Assembly (NCBI RefSeq): GCF_006912135.1
Contig: NZ_VIRS01000004.1
Coordinates: 186,001-250,000 of the forward strand
Direction of reading: 5' to 3'
DNA: 64,000 nucleotides
DNA from: Cryptosporangium phraense
GTDB lineage: Bacteria; Actinomycetota; Actinomycetes; Mycobacteriales; Cryptosporangiaceae
Shown here piece by piece: positions 16,760 to 25,192 of this stretch. The notes beneath the pieces were generated by a model. That model did no database searches. It had not been told where the DNA came from and saw only the letters and a list, made by a program, of their open reading frames with translations. Numbering within the stretch: position 1 is the stretch's first letter; each line of letters opens with the position of its first letter. The translations under genes were made by a program, and so were the position numbers.

Positions 16760-17938
16760 ATGACGGTGGTGCTCGAACCGGACGACGTCTGGGCCTACCT
16801 GGTCGAGCGCAACCTCGCCGCAGGCACCGGCACCGTGCGCGAAGTCGGCGACGGCAACATGAACCGGGTCTTCCTCGCAATTCCCGACGATCCCGCCGTG
16901 CCGAGCGTCGCGGTCAAGCAGGCACCGCCCTGGATCCAGAAGCTCGGCCCCTCGTCCCCGATGAGCCCCGAGCGGGCGCTGATCGAGGCCCGTGCCCTCC
17001 GCACGTTCGCCGAGTACGCGCCCAAGCAGACCCCGGACGTCCTCGACGTCGACGAGGAGCGCTTCGCGTTCACGATGGAGGACCTGTCCGACCTCACGGT
17101 GCTGCGCACCGCGCTGAACCGGGGCGCGGCCATCGGCACCACGTCGGCCGAGGTCGGCGAGCTGGTCGGACGGGTGACGTTCGCGACGAGCGTGGCCGGC
17201 GCCGAACCGCGGGAGCGGGCCGATCTGCTGGCCCGGTCGGTGAACCCGCTGCTGGCCGAGGTGACGTTGCAGTACCTGCTCGGCGACCCGTTCGTCGAGG
17301 CCGAGCACAACTCGAACCATCCCTCGCTCGACGGGGCCGTCCGGAACCTGCGCGAGGACCCGGCCGTCCGGACCGAGCTCGCCACGCTGCGGGCCGCGTT
17401 CGGTTCCAGCGCCCAGGCGCTCGTCCACGGCGACCTGCACAGCGGCAGCGTCATGGTCGGCGTCCGGAACGGCGAGCCGGTCGTCCGGGTCATCGACCCC
17501 GAGTTCGCGATGGTCGGCCCGATCGGCCTCGACCTGGGTCTCTACCTGGCCAATGTGGTCATCGCCGCGGTGCGGTCGCGGAACACCGACCACCTGGCCT
17601 CGATCGAGGGCCTCTGGGACGCGTTCTGCGCGGCCTGGCGCGACGGCTGGCCGGACCGCGTCGACCCGCTCCTCGACGACGGCTGGCTGCTGCGTCACCT
17701 CCGGAACGTCTGGCACGACTCGCTGGGGTTCGCCGCCGTCGAGATGGTTCGCCGGGTGGCCGGCTACTCGCACGCGTCCGACTTGGAGACGTTGCCCGAC
17801 CCCGGACCGGCCTCCGCCGTCGTTCTCGGCCTCGGCCACCGGCTGCTGGTCGACCGGGGCGTCTGCGGCGGCGAGGGTGGACGTCCGGATCCGCGTGCGT
17901 TGGCGCACCTGGTCAGCACCATGTGGGAGCGTTCGTGA
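16760..17938 (+). CDS. mtnK: S-methyl-5-thioribose kinase (paralogue 2, salvage operon)
   Basis: 392 residues, same family as the gene at 3998. It has REVGDGNMNRVF (about residues 26-37), VAVKQAPPWIQKLG, HGDLHSGSVMVG and DPEFAMVGPIGLDLGLYLANV. A GGAGGA ribosome site precedes the ATG at 16760. It heads the mtnK-A-C-B operon; the last four bases (GTGA) overlap the mtnA start. It phosphorylates methylthioribose released from methylthioadenosine by a nucleosidase not seen here. Having two kinases, one per operon, suggests separate routes for imported and endogenous substrate. Confidence 0.88.
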   Translation: MTVVLEPDDVWAYLVERNLAAGTGTVREVGDGNMNRVFLAIPDDPAVPSVAVKQAPPWIQKLGPSSPMSPERALIEARALRTFAEYAPKQTPDVLDVDEERFAFTMEDLSDLTVLRTALNRGAAIGTTSAEVGELVGRVTFATSVAGAEPRERADLLARSVNPLLAEVTLQYLLGDPFVEAEHNSNHPSLDGAVRNLREDPAVRTELATLRAAFGSSAQALVHGDLHSGSVMVGVRNGEPVVRVIDPEFAMVGPIGLDLGLYLANVVIAAVRSRNTDHLASIEGLWDAFCAAWRDGWPDRVDPLLDDGWLLRHLRNVWHDSLGFAAVEMVRRVAGYSHASDLETLPDPGPASAVVLGLGHRLLVDRGVCGGEGGRPDPRALAHLVSTMWERS

Positions 17939-18969
17939 ACAGGCCGGTACTCGACGACAGCGTCCGACTGACCGACGAGGGTGTCCTCATCCTCGACCGT
18001 CGCGTTTTCCCCGCGCGTCAGGAATGGGTCCTGGCCCGCTCCGCGGGCGAGGTCGCGGTCGCGATCCGCGAGATGGTCACGCAGAGCTCCGGTCCGTTCT
18101 ACGCCGGACTGGCGGGCCTCCGCCTGAGCGCTCGCCTCCATCGTGGTGACGGCGTCGAGACTGCTCTCAAAGCTTTGGTGGACGACGGTGAGCTGCTCAC
18201 CGCGGCCCGGCCGACGAACAACCACGTGCGGGACGCGGTGCGCGAGGTCCTGGCCGCGGTCTCTCTCGCGGCTCCGGACTCGGCCGAGGAGCTGGCCGAG
18301 ATCGTCGAGGCGGAGACGGGCCGGCTGGAGTCGGCCTACCGCGGAGGCAGCGCCGAGCTCGGCCGGCTGACCGCGGCCCTGATCCCGGACGGCGCCCGGG
18401 TGATGACCCACTGCTGGATGGACGCGTACCTGATCGGCGTGGTCCAGGAGGCTGCTTCGGCCGGCCGCAGCTACGAGTGGGTGGTCACCGAGACCCGCCC
18501 GTACCTGCAGGGCGCCCGGCTGACCGCGCACACGCTGGCCGAGATGGGGCAGAAACTGACCCTCATCACCGACGGCACCGCGGCCGCCGCGATGTCGCCG
18601 CAGTCGACGCTCGGCCCGATCGACGCGCTGGTCACCGCGGCCGACCGGGTGACGATGGACGGGCACGTGATCAACAAGGTCGGGACGCTCGGCCACGCGA
18701 TCGCGGCCTCGGCGTTCGATATCCCGTTCTATGCGCTGGTGCTGGCCCCGGATCGCACCGCGGCAACCGCGTCCGACGTGGTGATCGAGGAGCGGGACGG
18801 CGCCGAGGTGCTGTCGACGCTCGGCTCGCGGACGGCGTCGTCGCTGGTCGAGCGGGGCTACTACCCGGCGTTCGACGTCACGCCGCCACGGTTCGTCCGG
18901 CGCATCGTCACCGACCGAGGTGTTTTCGAGCCGGCGCGGGTCGGCGAGTACCACAGGGAGATCTCATGA
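17935..18969 (+). CDS. mtnA: methylthioribose-1-phosphate isomerase, divergent (eIF2B family)
   Basis: 344 residues from a GTG overlapping mtnK. The eIF2B-like isomerase fold is clear from ARPTNNHVRDA, THCWMDAYL, TETRPYLQGARLTAHTL and AADRVTMDGHVINKVGTLGHAIA. The Cys of the THC segment and the Asp of ADRV correspond to the catalytic residues known in MtnA. Two signature blocks are unusual: RGAPAIG of normal MtnA is replaced by QSSGPFYAG, and HCNAG by HCWMD. It may be a diverged MtnA or a related sugar-1-phosphate isomerase. Its place between mtnK and mtnC favours the MtnA role. Confidence 0.78.
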   Translation: MNRPVLDDSVRLTDEGVLILDRRVFPARQEWVLARSAGEVAVAIREMVTQSSGPFYAGLAGLRLSARLHRGDGVETALKALVDDGELLTAARPTNNHVRDAVREVLAAVSLAAPDSAEELAEIVEAETGRLESAYRGGSAELGRLTAALIPDGARVMTHCWMDAYLIGVVQEAASAGRSYEWVVTETRPYLQGARLTAHTLAEMGQKLTLITDGTAAAAMSPQSTLGPIDALVTAADRVTMDGHVINKVGTLGHAIAASAFDIPFYALVLAPDRTAATASDVVIEERDGAEVLSTLGSRTASSLVERGYYPAFDVTPPRFVRRIVTDRGVFEPARVGEYHREIS

Positions 18970-19802
18970 CCCACACCGCACGCGTGGTCGTCCTCGACAT
19001 CGAGGGCACGACCAGCGCGGCCGGTTTCGTCCAGGGCGATCTGTACGACTACGCGCGGCCGCGGCTGCGGCCGTGGATCGAGGCGCACGCCGACGATCCG
19101 GCGATCGCGGCGGCCGTCTCCCAGACGCGGGCCGACGGTGGGTTGTCGCCCGACGCCGATGTGGACGCGGTCGTCGCGGTCCTGCACGGCTGGATGGACG
19201 CCGACGTGAAGGCGACGCCGCTGAAGACGATCCAGGGCCAGCTCTGGGCGGCCGGGTTCGCGGCCGGCGAGCTGCAGTCGCACTTCTTCGCCGACGTGGT
19301 GCCGCAGCTGCGGGCCTGGCACGAGCGCGGGGTGCGGCTGGCGGTGTTCTCGTCCGGGTCGGTGGCCAGCCAGGTGCCGTGGTTCCGGCACGCCGACGCC
19401 GGTGATCTGACGCCGATGATCGAGGACTACTTCGACACGGTCAGCGCCGGGAGCAAGCGCGAAGCGTCGTCGTACGAGAAGATCGCCTCCGCGCTCGGGG
19501 TGGCCGGGAACGAGGCGCTGTTCCTCACCGACCTGCCCGCCGAGCTGGACGCGGCGACCGCGGCGGGGTGGCAGGTGGTCGGCGTCCGCCGGGAGGGCGA
19601 ACCGAACTACGGCGGGGATTTCGGCCGCCACCCGGTCGTGGCGACGTTCGACGAGGTGGACGTGGTCGCCCCGGGCGGGTTCGCCGCGGGAGCCGGCCGC
19701 GCGGCCGGCGGGTTTGCGGCGGGAGCCGGGCCCGCGGCGGATGGGGGCGCGGGCGGGTTCGCGGCGGGGGCCGCCGGCGAGGCGGACGGGGAGCAGTCGT
19801 GA
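18966..19802 (+). CDS. mtnC: enolase-phosphatase E1 with repetitive C-terminal tail
   Basis: 278 residues. A HAD-family bifunctional enzyme that enolises and dephosphorylates diketomethylthiopentyl-1-phosphate to acireductone. Motif I is VVLDIEGTTSAAGFV, motif II LAVFSSGSVASQV, and LFLTDLPAELDAA gives the acidic motif. The conserved domain ends near residue 230. A Gly/Ala tail of about 45 residues follows, with three copies of GGFAAGA encoded by similar GC-rich DNA starting at 19674, 19707 and 19752. The ATG overlaps the mtnA stop (ATGA). Confidence 0.9.
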   Translation: MTHTARVVVLDIEGTTSAAGFVQGDLYDYARPRLRPWIEAHADDPAIAAAVSQTRADGGLSPDADVDAVVAVLHGWMDADVKATPLKTIQGQLWAAGFAAGELQSHFFADVVPQLRAWHERGVRLAVFSSGSVASQVPWFRHADAGDLTPMIEDYFDTVSAGSKREASSYEKIASALGVAGNEALFLTDLPAELDAATAAGWQVVGVRREGEPNYGGDFGRHPVVATFDEVDVVAPGGFAAGAGRAAGGFAAGAGPAADGGAGGFAAGAAGEADGEQS

Positions 19803-20437
19803 GTGCACCGGACTTCCGGACGGACTTCCGCGGGGCGCTGGAAGGCGCCGGCCGCGCGCTGGCCGCCGAAGCGGCGCGGTTCGCCGGCATCGGCTGGATG
19901 CGGGGCACCTCGGGGAACCTCTCGATCGTGCTCAACCGCGACCCGCTGCGCCTGGCGGTGACGGTCAGCGGCCTCGACAAGGGCGAGCTGACCAGCAGCG
20001 ACGTCGTCGTCGTGGACGAGTTCGGAGCCGCCGTGCCCGAGCAGCCAAGGCCCGACCTGATCCCGTCGGCCGAGGCCGAACTGCACGCCCGGGTAGCCGC
20101 GCTCTCCGGCGCGGGCGCGGTGGTGCACGTGCACGCGCTGCAGGCCGTCCTGGCCGGACACTGGTGGCCGGAGGGCATCGAGCTGCGCGACCTCGAGATG
20201 CTCAAGGGCATCGGCCGGCTGGCGCACGACGAGACCGTCACGATCCCGGTAGTGCCGAACTCCCAGGACATGAAGGTGCTCGGCGACGACGTGGCCAAGG
20301 TCTTCGACCCGGGCGTCCCCGCGGTCGTCGTCGCGAGGCACGGCATGTACGCCTGGGGCCGCGACCTGCTGCAGGCCCGTCACCACACCGAGATCGTCGA
20401 GTTCCTGCTCCAGTTCAAGGTCGAGACGCGCGGCTGA
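19799..20437 (+). CDS. mtnB: methylthioribulose-1-phosphate dehydratase
   Basis: 212 residues, class II aldolase/adducin fold, zinc enzyme. The GTG start overlaps the mtnC stop (GTGA). Visible motifs are GWMRGTSGNLSI, VSGLDKGELT, a zinc-ligand HVHALQAVLAG, and HGMYAWGRDLLQARHHTE near the C-terminus. It dehydrates methylthioribulose-1-phosphate to the diketone used by MtnC. It closes the mtnK-A-C-B operon, which ends at a bidirectional hairpin. Confidence 0.9.
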   Translation: MSAPDFRTDFRGALEGAGRALAAEAARFAGIGWMRGTSGNLSIVLNRDPLRLAVTVSGLDKGELTSSDVVVVDEFGAAVPEQPRPDLIPSAEAELHARVAALSGAGAVVHVHALQAVLAGHWWPEGIELRDLEMLKGIGRLAHDETVTIPVVPNSQDMKVLGDDVAKVFDPGVPAVVVARHGMYAWGRDLLQARHHTEIVEFLLQFKVETRG

Positions 20438-20456
20438 GCCGACCGAACCGGCTCAG
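20434..20456. terminator. bidirectional terminator between mtnB and the convergent gene
   Basis: CTGAGCCG-ACCGAAC-CGGCTCAG is a perfect 8-bp stem with a 7-base loop. It contains the mtnB stop codon on the plus strand and the stop of the convergent gene at 20453 on the minus strand. There is no strong T-tract, as is usual in high-GC genomes. Confidence 0.6.
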
Positions 20457-21124
20457 GGCACGTTCCAGGGTGTCAGTGAGACGGTCAACGTGTCGTTGTC
20501 GCGAGCGATCGAGTCGACGTGAAAGCGCACGATCTTCTGCGTGATGCCCTCGCTCGACGCGTTCGCTCGGGAGGTCAGGACGCAGACCGTCAGGTTCGCG
20601 GCCGAGGCCATGCTGCTGACGCTCGCCGAGGACCGGATGGCTTCGACGCAGTCGCCGGCCGAGGACTGGGCCGATTGGACGGGTGCGACCCGATCGGCGT
20701 CCTGGAAGTTGAGCGTGCCGTTTCCGCCACCGGCCACGTAGGTGACGTCGCCGCCGTTCTCCGGTCGGACGCGGGGCTCGTCGACGTCGATGTGGACGAA
20801 GTCGCCACCGGACTGGACGGTCAGCGTCTGGTTCTCGTACGCGGACTGGTAGGTCGACGAGGGATCGAGCTGGCCGGGGTCGAGCGGGGAATTCTCCCCC
20901 GACGGGACCGGGGCGACGGAGACGGCCGAACTGGGTTCGGCCGGCGCCGGAGCCGAGGACGGCAGTGGCTGCGCCACGACGTCGCTGTCTCCGTTGCCTC
21001 CGGACCGGGCCAACGCGAGCCCGGCGACGATCAGCGACAACACGGCGACCCCGAGGGCGATAGCGGCAATCACAACGCCCGGCGCGCCTCCGGTTCTCCT
21101 TTTCGGCCCACCGCTCGGCTGCAT
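20453..21124 (-). CDS. membrane-anchored exported protein, unknown function
   Basis: 223 residues from the ATG at 21124, which has a GGGGGGAAG ribosome site 4 bases upstream; an ATG at 21151 lacks one. After a basic N-terminus (KRRTGGAP), one transmembrane helix (VVIAAIALGVAVLSLIVAGLAL) is followed by a Ser/Pro-rich linker. An outside domain of about 150 residues contains TYQSAYENQTLTVQSGGDFVHIDVDEP and DCVEAIRSSASVS. The small repetitive linker and single anchor fit a surface sensor or lipoprotein-like binding role. No family is recognised. It is divergent from the similarly built protein at 21314. Confidence 0.65.
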   Translation of the reverse strand: MQPSGGPKRRTGGAPGVVIAAIALGVAVLSLIVAGLALARSGGNGDSDVVAQPLPSSAPAPAEPSSAVSVAPVPSGENSPLDPGQLDPSSTYQSAYENQTLTVQSGGDFVHIDVDEPRVRPENGGDVTYVAGGGNGTLNFQDADRVAPVQSAQSSAGDCVEAIRSSASVSSMASAANLTVCVLTSRANASSEGITQKIVRFHVDSIARDNDTLTVSLTPWNVP

Positions 21125-21313
21125 GATCTTCCCCCCGTACCAGATGTGCATCGGATTCAGGGCGGCACGTTATTGGTTCGCTCCCGCCCGGGCCAGTGGT
21201 CATTGCAGCCAATTACTCAACTCGATTCGGTCTCCGCCGAGTCGGCTGTTCGGCTGATCAGGTCGGTCGGTGTTCCGGCTCCACCCGGCGCGTGCATAAT
21301 CCGCCTGGTGACC

Positions 21314-21967
21314 ATGGATTCGAAGCGGCCTCCGGCTTCGGGAGGCGAGGTGCGGAGCAATTCCGGTAGACGGCGTACGACGACACGGCGGCTGACGCTG
21401 GTCGCCGAGTTGGCGACCGTTCTGAGCTTGCTGGTGGGGCTCGTTGCGTGGCTGTTTCCGCGCTCCGACCAGCCGGGCTCGGGTCCTCCCGCGGCAACCG
21501 GATCCGCATCGGCGAGCAATTCGGCGCCGATTTCAGCGACACCGGAATCGGTGCCTTCCGGTTCGCCGACGACGGGTCCGAATTCAACGGCGAAATCCCT
21601 CGTCGGCATCACTCCGGACCGCGGCGCAGCCAATGTTGATCCCGACGGATCGGCATTACAGATCGCGTGCGGATCGGGGAGTAGTGGCGATCGGGATCGG
21701 GAGGTCTCGTACCCGCTCTACCGTTCGTACTCCGAGTTCGCGACCGAGTTGATCGCGACCGGTTCCGCTCCCCGGGAGACCCGAATCCAACTCGAGGTGT
21801 TCGCCGATCAAAGCCGGGTGGGCAACACGATCGTTCGAATGGGATCGCGTTCGCAGGTTCGAGCGCCGATCCTCGGGGCCGAGGTCTTGACGCTGAGGGT
21901 CACCTGCGAGTCTTCCGCGGGGCGAGCGCGCCTGGATGATCCGGTACTCCGAGCCGCCAAGCCCTAG
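21314..21967 (+). CDS. single-pass anchored protein with NPCBM-like outside domain
   Basis: About 217 residues from the ATG at 21314 (a GTG at 21308 is equally possible; no clear ribosome site). The basic N-terminus (GRRRTTTRR) is followed by one helix (LTLVAELATVLSLLVGLVAWLF) and a Ser/Thr/Pro linker. The remaining domain, with REVSYPLYRSYSEFATELIA, RIQLEVFADQ and EVLTLRVTCES, resembles the beta-sandwich NPCBM or NPCBM-like modules, usually associated with carbohydrate binding. This assignment is by pattern only. It shares organisation with the divergent neighbour at 20453. Confidence 0.6.
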   Translation: MDSKRPPASGGEVRSNSGRRRTTTRRLTLVAELATVLSLLVGLVAWLFPRSDQPGSGPPAATGSASASNSAPISATPESVPSGSPTTGPNSTAKSLVGITPDRGAANVDPDGSALQIACGSGSSGDRDREVSYPLYRSYSEFATELIATGSAPRETRIQLEVFADQSRVGNTIVRMGSRSQVRAPILGAEVLTLRVTCESSAGRARLDDPVLRAAKP

Positions 21968-22145
21968 ATGAGTTGATTCCGAAGTCGTCAGTGGTCGTGG
22001 GCGGTCTGAACCAGCGGGACTGCGATGCGCAGTAGCCGTGCTGGGCGTACCCGGCCAACGCGTCGTCGCGGCGGTCAGCAGTTCGGCGTCGGCGAGCGCC
22101 GGCGGGTTCCGGCCGGCCGATGCGGCGAAACGGGCTCGGCCGGGG

Positions 22146-22619
22146 CTACTCCCAGCCGTATTCGGCCCGCAGCTCCCGAGCAACCGAATCGAAGCGGTCC
22201 CGGGGCAGGATCGCGCCCTCTCGGCGGATGCCATCCTGGTCGACCTCGATCACCCGGTCGAGCCGGATCCAGCTCGGCCGGTTCTCGCGGTCCCACGGAC
22301 CCGCGCCCAGCGCGTACCAGTTCCGCTGCCCGTCGCGCTCGCTGTTCGACGACAGCATCAACCCGAGCAGCGTCGACCCGCGCCGGCCGACCACCAGCAC
22401 CGGCCGGTCCTTGCCCTGACTCGGGTCGTCCTCGTACTGGACCCAGGTCCAGACGATCTCCCCCGGATCGGCGTCGCCGTCGAGGTTCGGCGCGTAGACG
22501 AGGTGCCGCCCGCTCGGCGCGGGCACCCCGCCGTTCAGCCGAGCCTTCTTGTCCGGCGCCGACGAAGAACGCATTCGACGGACGGCCGACCGCGCGATGT
22601 CCTTGATGCTTCGAGCCAC
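22146..22619 (-). CDS. PemK/MazF-family toxin-like protein, solitary
   Basis: 157 residues from the GTG at 22619. The central domain, GEIVWTWVQYEDDPSQGKDRPVLVVGRRG, then LSSNSERDG and SWIRLDRVIEVDQDGI, matches the PemK/MazF SH3-like barrel, mRNA interferases in type II toxin-antitoxin pairs. A basic N-terminal extension of about 40 residues (RSAVRRMRSSSAPDKKAR) is longer than in compact MazF toxins. No antitoxin gene lies beside it: the neighbour at 22675 is a LacI regulator. It may be a housekeeping derivative rather than an active addiction module. Confidence 0.7.
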   Translation of the reverse strand: MARSIKDIARSAVRRMRSSSAPDKKARLNGGVPAPSGRHLVYAPNLDGDADPGEIVWTWVQYEDDPSQGKDRPVLVVGRRGSTLLGLMLSSNSERDGQRNWYALGAGPWDRENRPSWIRLDRVIEVDQDGIRREGAILPRDRFDSVARELRAEYGWE

Positions 22620-22674
22620 CCGCGAACCTTAGCGAACCCCGAACACTGTCCAGAATTTGCGCTAGCTTGCACCC

Positions 22675-23685
22675 GTGACCAAGCGGCTTGCGGAGGTGGC
22701 GCAAAAAGTCGGCGTCAGCGAAGCCACGGTCAGCCGAGTCCTCAACGGACGCCCGGGAGTCTCCGACGCCACCCGCGAAGCCGTCCTCACCGCGCTCGAC
22801 GTCCTCGGCTACGAGCGGCCCACCCAGCTGCGCGGCGACCGCGGGCGCCTCGTCGGGCTGGTGCTGCCGGAGCTGCAGAACCCGATCTTCCCCGCGTTCG
22901 CCGAGGTCGTCGGCGACGCGCTGGCCCAGAAGGGCTTCACGCCGGTGCTCTGCACCCGCACGGCCGGCGGCGTCACCGAGCAGGAGTACGTCGACCTGCT
23001 GCTCGAGCAGCACGTCTCCGGCGTGATGTTCGCCAGCGGGCTGTTCTCCCAGGCCGACGCCGAGCACTCGCACTACGAGCGGCTCGCGGCCCGGCGGCTC
23101 CCGGTCGTCCTCGTGAACGCGGGCATCGAACGCCTGCGGTTCCCCCGGGTCTCCTGCGACGACGGGGTGGCCGTCGCGCAGGCGCTCGGCCACCTGCGGT
23201 CGCTCGGGCACGAGCGCATCGGGCTGCTGCTCGGGTCGGCCGACCACATACCGTCCCAGCGCAAGCTTGCGGAATTCCGGCAGCGGGCCACCGAGATCGA
23301 ACTGAAACATCCGCCCGAATTCATCCAGAACGCGATGTTCTCGGTCGAGGGCGGGCAGGCCGCCGCGAACAAGCTCATCGACCGCGGGGTCACCGGAATC
23401 ATCTGCGCCAGCGACGTCCTGGCCCTGGGCGCGGTGCGGGCCGCGCGCCGGCGTCGCCTCCGCGTCCCCGAGGACCTCTCGGTGGTCGGCTACGACGACT
23501 CGGCGTTCATGACCTGCACCGACCCACCACTCACGACGGTCCGGCAGCCGATCGAGGCGATGGGCCGGGCCGCGGTCGAGCTGCTGGCGAACCAGATCAG
23601 GGGCATCTCGGTCGCGCCCGACGAGCTGCTCTTCGAACCCGAGCTCGTCGTCCGCGCAAGCACCGCAAGGCCGTCGCAAGCCTGA
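22675..23685 (+). CDS. LacI-family repressor of the sugar importer operon
   Basis: 336 residues. The N-terminal HTH (KRLAEVAQKVGVSEATVSRVLNGRPGVS, residues 2-29) and hinge are typical LacI, followed by a ribose-binding-like effector domain with LVGLVLPELQNPIFPAF, GVTGIICASDVLALGAVRAA and VVGYDDSAFMTCTDPPLTTVRQP. The GTG at 22675 is used. It lies 169 bases upstream of the substrate-binding gene in the same orientation and most likely represses that operon in response to an alpha-glucoside. A TTGCGCTAGCTTGCA element (22656-22670) overlapping its own leader is a possible autoregulatory site. Confidence 0.88.
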   Translation: MTKRLAEVAQKVGVSEATVSRVLNGRPGVSDATREAVLTALDVLGYERPTQLRGDRGRLVGLVLPELQNPIFPAFAEVVGDALAQKGFTPVLCTRTAGGVTEQEYVDLLLEQHVSGVMFASGLFSQADAEHSHYERLAARRLPVVLVNAGIERLRFPRVSCDDGVAVAQALGHLRSLGHERIGLLLGSADHIPSQRKLAEFRQRATEIELKHPPEFIQNAMFSVEGGQAAANKLIDRGVTGIICASDVLALGAVRAARRRRLRVPEDLSVVGYDDSAFMTCTDPPLTTVRQPIEAMGRAAVELLANQIRGISVAPDELLFEPELVVRASTARPSQA

Positions 23686-23738
23686 CGTAAGCCCTGGTCA
23701 GCACCTCAGTCAGAGATTTTCGTGTTTCGATCCAGATA

Positions 23739-23750
23739 TTGCAGCGCCAA
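23739..23750. promoter_or_regulatory. candidate LacI-family operator
   Basis: TTGCAGCGCCAA fits the LacI-family half-site pattern TTG..GC..CAA. It lies about 105 bases upstream of the substrate-binding protein start, in the only long gap of the cluster (23686-23854). No experiment or second copy backs it, so confidence is low. Confidence 0.35.
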
Positions 23751-23854
23751 CGAATGCCGCCCTATGGTCTGCGGCACGCGCTCTCCGTAACCACCCCGCG
23801 ACGGCGGGCGCTGTGGGGTGTCAGCCGCATGCCACTACGGAGGGCAACTCAACG

Positions 23855-25192
23855 ATGAGAAAACTGCGTGCCGCAGGCGCACTCGCCGCTGCCGGCTTAC
23901 TGCTGGCCGCGACCGCGTGCTCCAGCGCCGACGACGACTCGAGCGCAGGCGGAAAGACCCGCATCACGGTCAACTGCGAACCCCCGAAGTCCGCCGCGAT
24001 CGACCGCGCGAGCTTCGAAGAGGACATCGCGCTGTTCGAGAAGCAGAACCCCGACATCGACATCGTCGCCCATGACGCGTTCCCGTGCATGGACCCGAAG
24101 ACGTTCGACGCCAAGTTGGCCGGCGGCCAGATGGAGACCGTCTTCTACGTCTACTTCACCGACGTCGCGAACGTCGTCAAGCGCAAGCAGGCCGCCGACA
24201 TTTCGGACTACACCAGCAAAGTCCAGGGCTACGGAGACATCCAGCCGTCGGTCACCGACATCTTCAAAAAGGACGGCAAGACCTACGGCCTGCCCCGCAC
24301 CAACTACTCGATGGGCCTGATCTACAACCGGGCCCTCTTCACCAAGGCCGGCCTCGACCCCAACACCCCGCCCGCCACCTGGGACGACGTCCGGGCCGCG
24401 GCCAAGAAGATCGCCGCGCTGGGCAACGGGACGGTCGGGTACGCCGACTACAGCGCGAGCAACCAGGGCGGCTGGCACTTCACCGCCGAGATGTACTCGC
24501 AGGGCGGCACGATGGTCTCCGACGACGGCAAGAAGGCCACCGTCGACTCGCCCGAGGGCAAGGCCGTGCTCCAGACGCTGAAGGACATGCGCTGGACCGA
24601 CAACAGCATGGGCACCAAGCAGCTGCTCCAGATCACCGACGTCCAGCAGATGATGGGCGCGGGCAAGCTCGGCATGTACCTCTCGGCGCCCGACAACATC
24701 CCCGAGGTCGTCAAGAAGTACAAGGGCTCGTACACCGATCTGGCGATCGCCCCGATGCCCGGCAGCAAGGGGACGCTGCTCGGCGGTGACGGCTACATGT
24801 TCAACAAGAAGGCGACGCCGAAGCAGATCGAGGCCGGCGTCAAGTGGGTCGAGTTCCAGAACCTGACGCCGGGCAGCGGCGCGAACAACTGGCAGCGCGC
24901 GGCCACCAACAAGGCCCCGGTCGGGCTCCCCCAGCCCAACCTGTGGTCCGGCGCCACCGCGGAGAAGGACAACAAGCTCAAGGCCCAGTACGCGAACGTC
25001 CCGGTGGACAACTACGCGAAGTTCCAGGACACCGTCGTACCCGGCAAGCTCGAGCCGCCCCAGGCCCAGCAGATCTACTCGGTTCTGGACGGCGTCATGT
25101 CCGCGGTGCTCACGAATCGCAACGCCAACATCGACGGCCTCCTGAGCGACGCGTCCACGAAGATCGACCGCCTGCTGGCGAACCAGCGCTGA
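23855..25192 (+). CDS. ABC transporter substrate-binding lipoprotein (alpha-glucoside type)
   Basis: 445 residues, extracellular solute-binding protein family 1. The signal peptide MRKLRAAGALAAAGLLLA ends in a lipobox TA-C-SSADDD. The body shows FEEDIALFEKQNPDIDIVAHD, GLPRTNYSMGLIYNRALFTKAGLDP, PATWDDVRAAAKKIA and LLGGDGYMFNKKATP, as in maltose/trehalose/oligosaccharide binders. The ATG at 23855 has GGAGGG upstream. It is first in an operon with two permeases and a GH13 enzyme, so the ligand is most likely an alpha-glucoside. The MsiK-type ATPase normally supplied in trans in actinobacteria is absent here. Confidence 0.87.
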   Translation: MRKLRAAGALAAAGLLLAATACSSADDDSSAGGKTRITVNCEPPKSAAIDRASFEEDIALFEKQNPDIDIVAHDAFPCMDPKTFDAKLAGGQMETVFYVYFTDVANVVKRKQAADISDYTSKVQGYGDIQPSVTDIFKKDGKTYGLPRTNYSMGLIYNRALFTKAGLDPNTPPATWDDVRAAAKKIAALGNGTVGYADYSASNQGGWHFTAEMYSQGGTMVSDDGKKATVDSPEGKAVLQTLKDMRWTDNSMGTKQLLQITDVQQMMGAGKLGMYLSAPDNIPEVVKKYKGSYTDLAIAPMPGSKGTLLGGDGYMFNKKATPKQIEAGVKWVEFQNLTPGSGANNWQRAATNKAPVGLPQPNLWSGATAEKDNKLKAQYANVPVDNYAKFQDTVVPGKLEPPQAQQIYSVLDGVMSAVLTNRNANIDGLLSDASTKIDRLLANQR

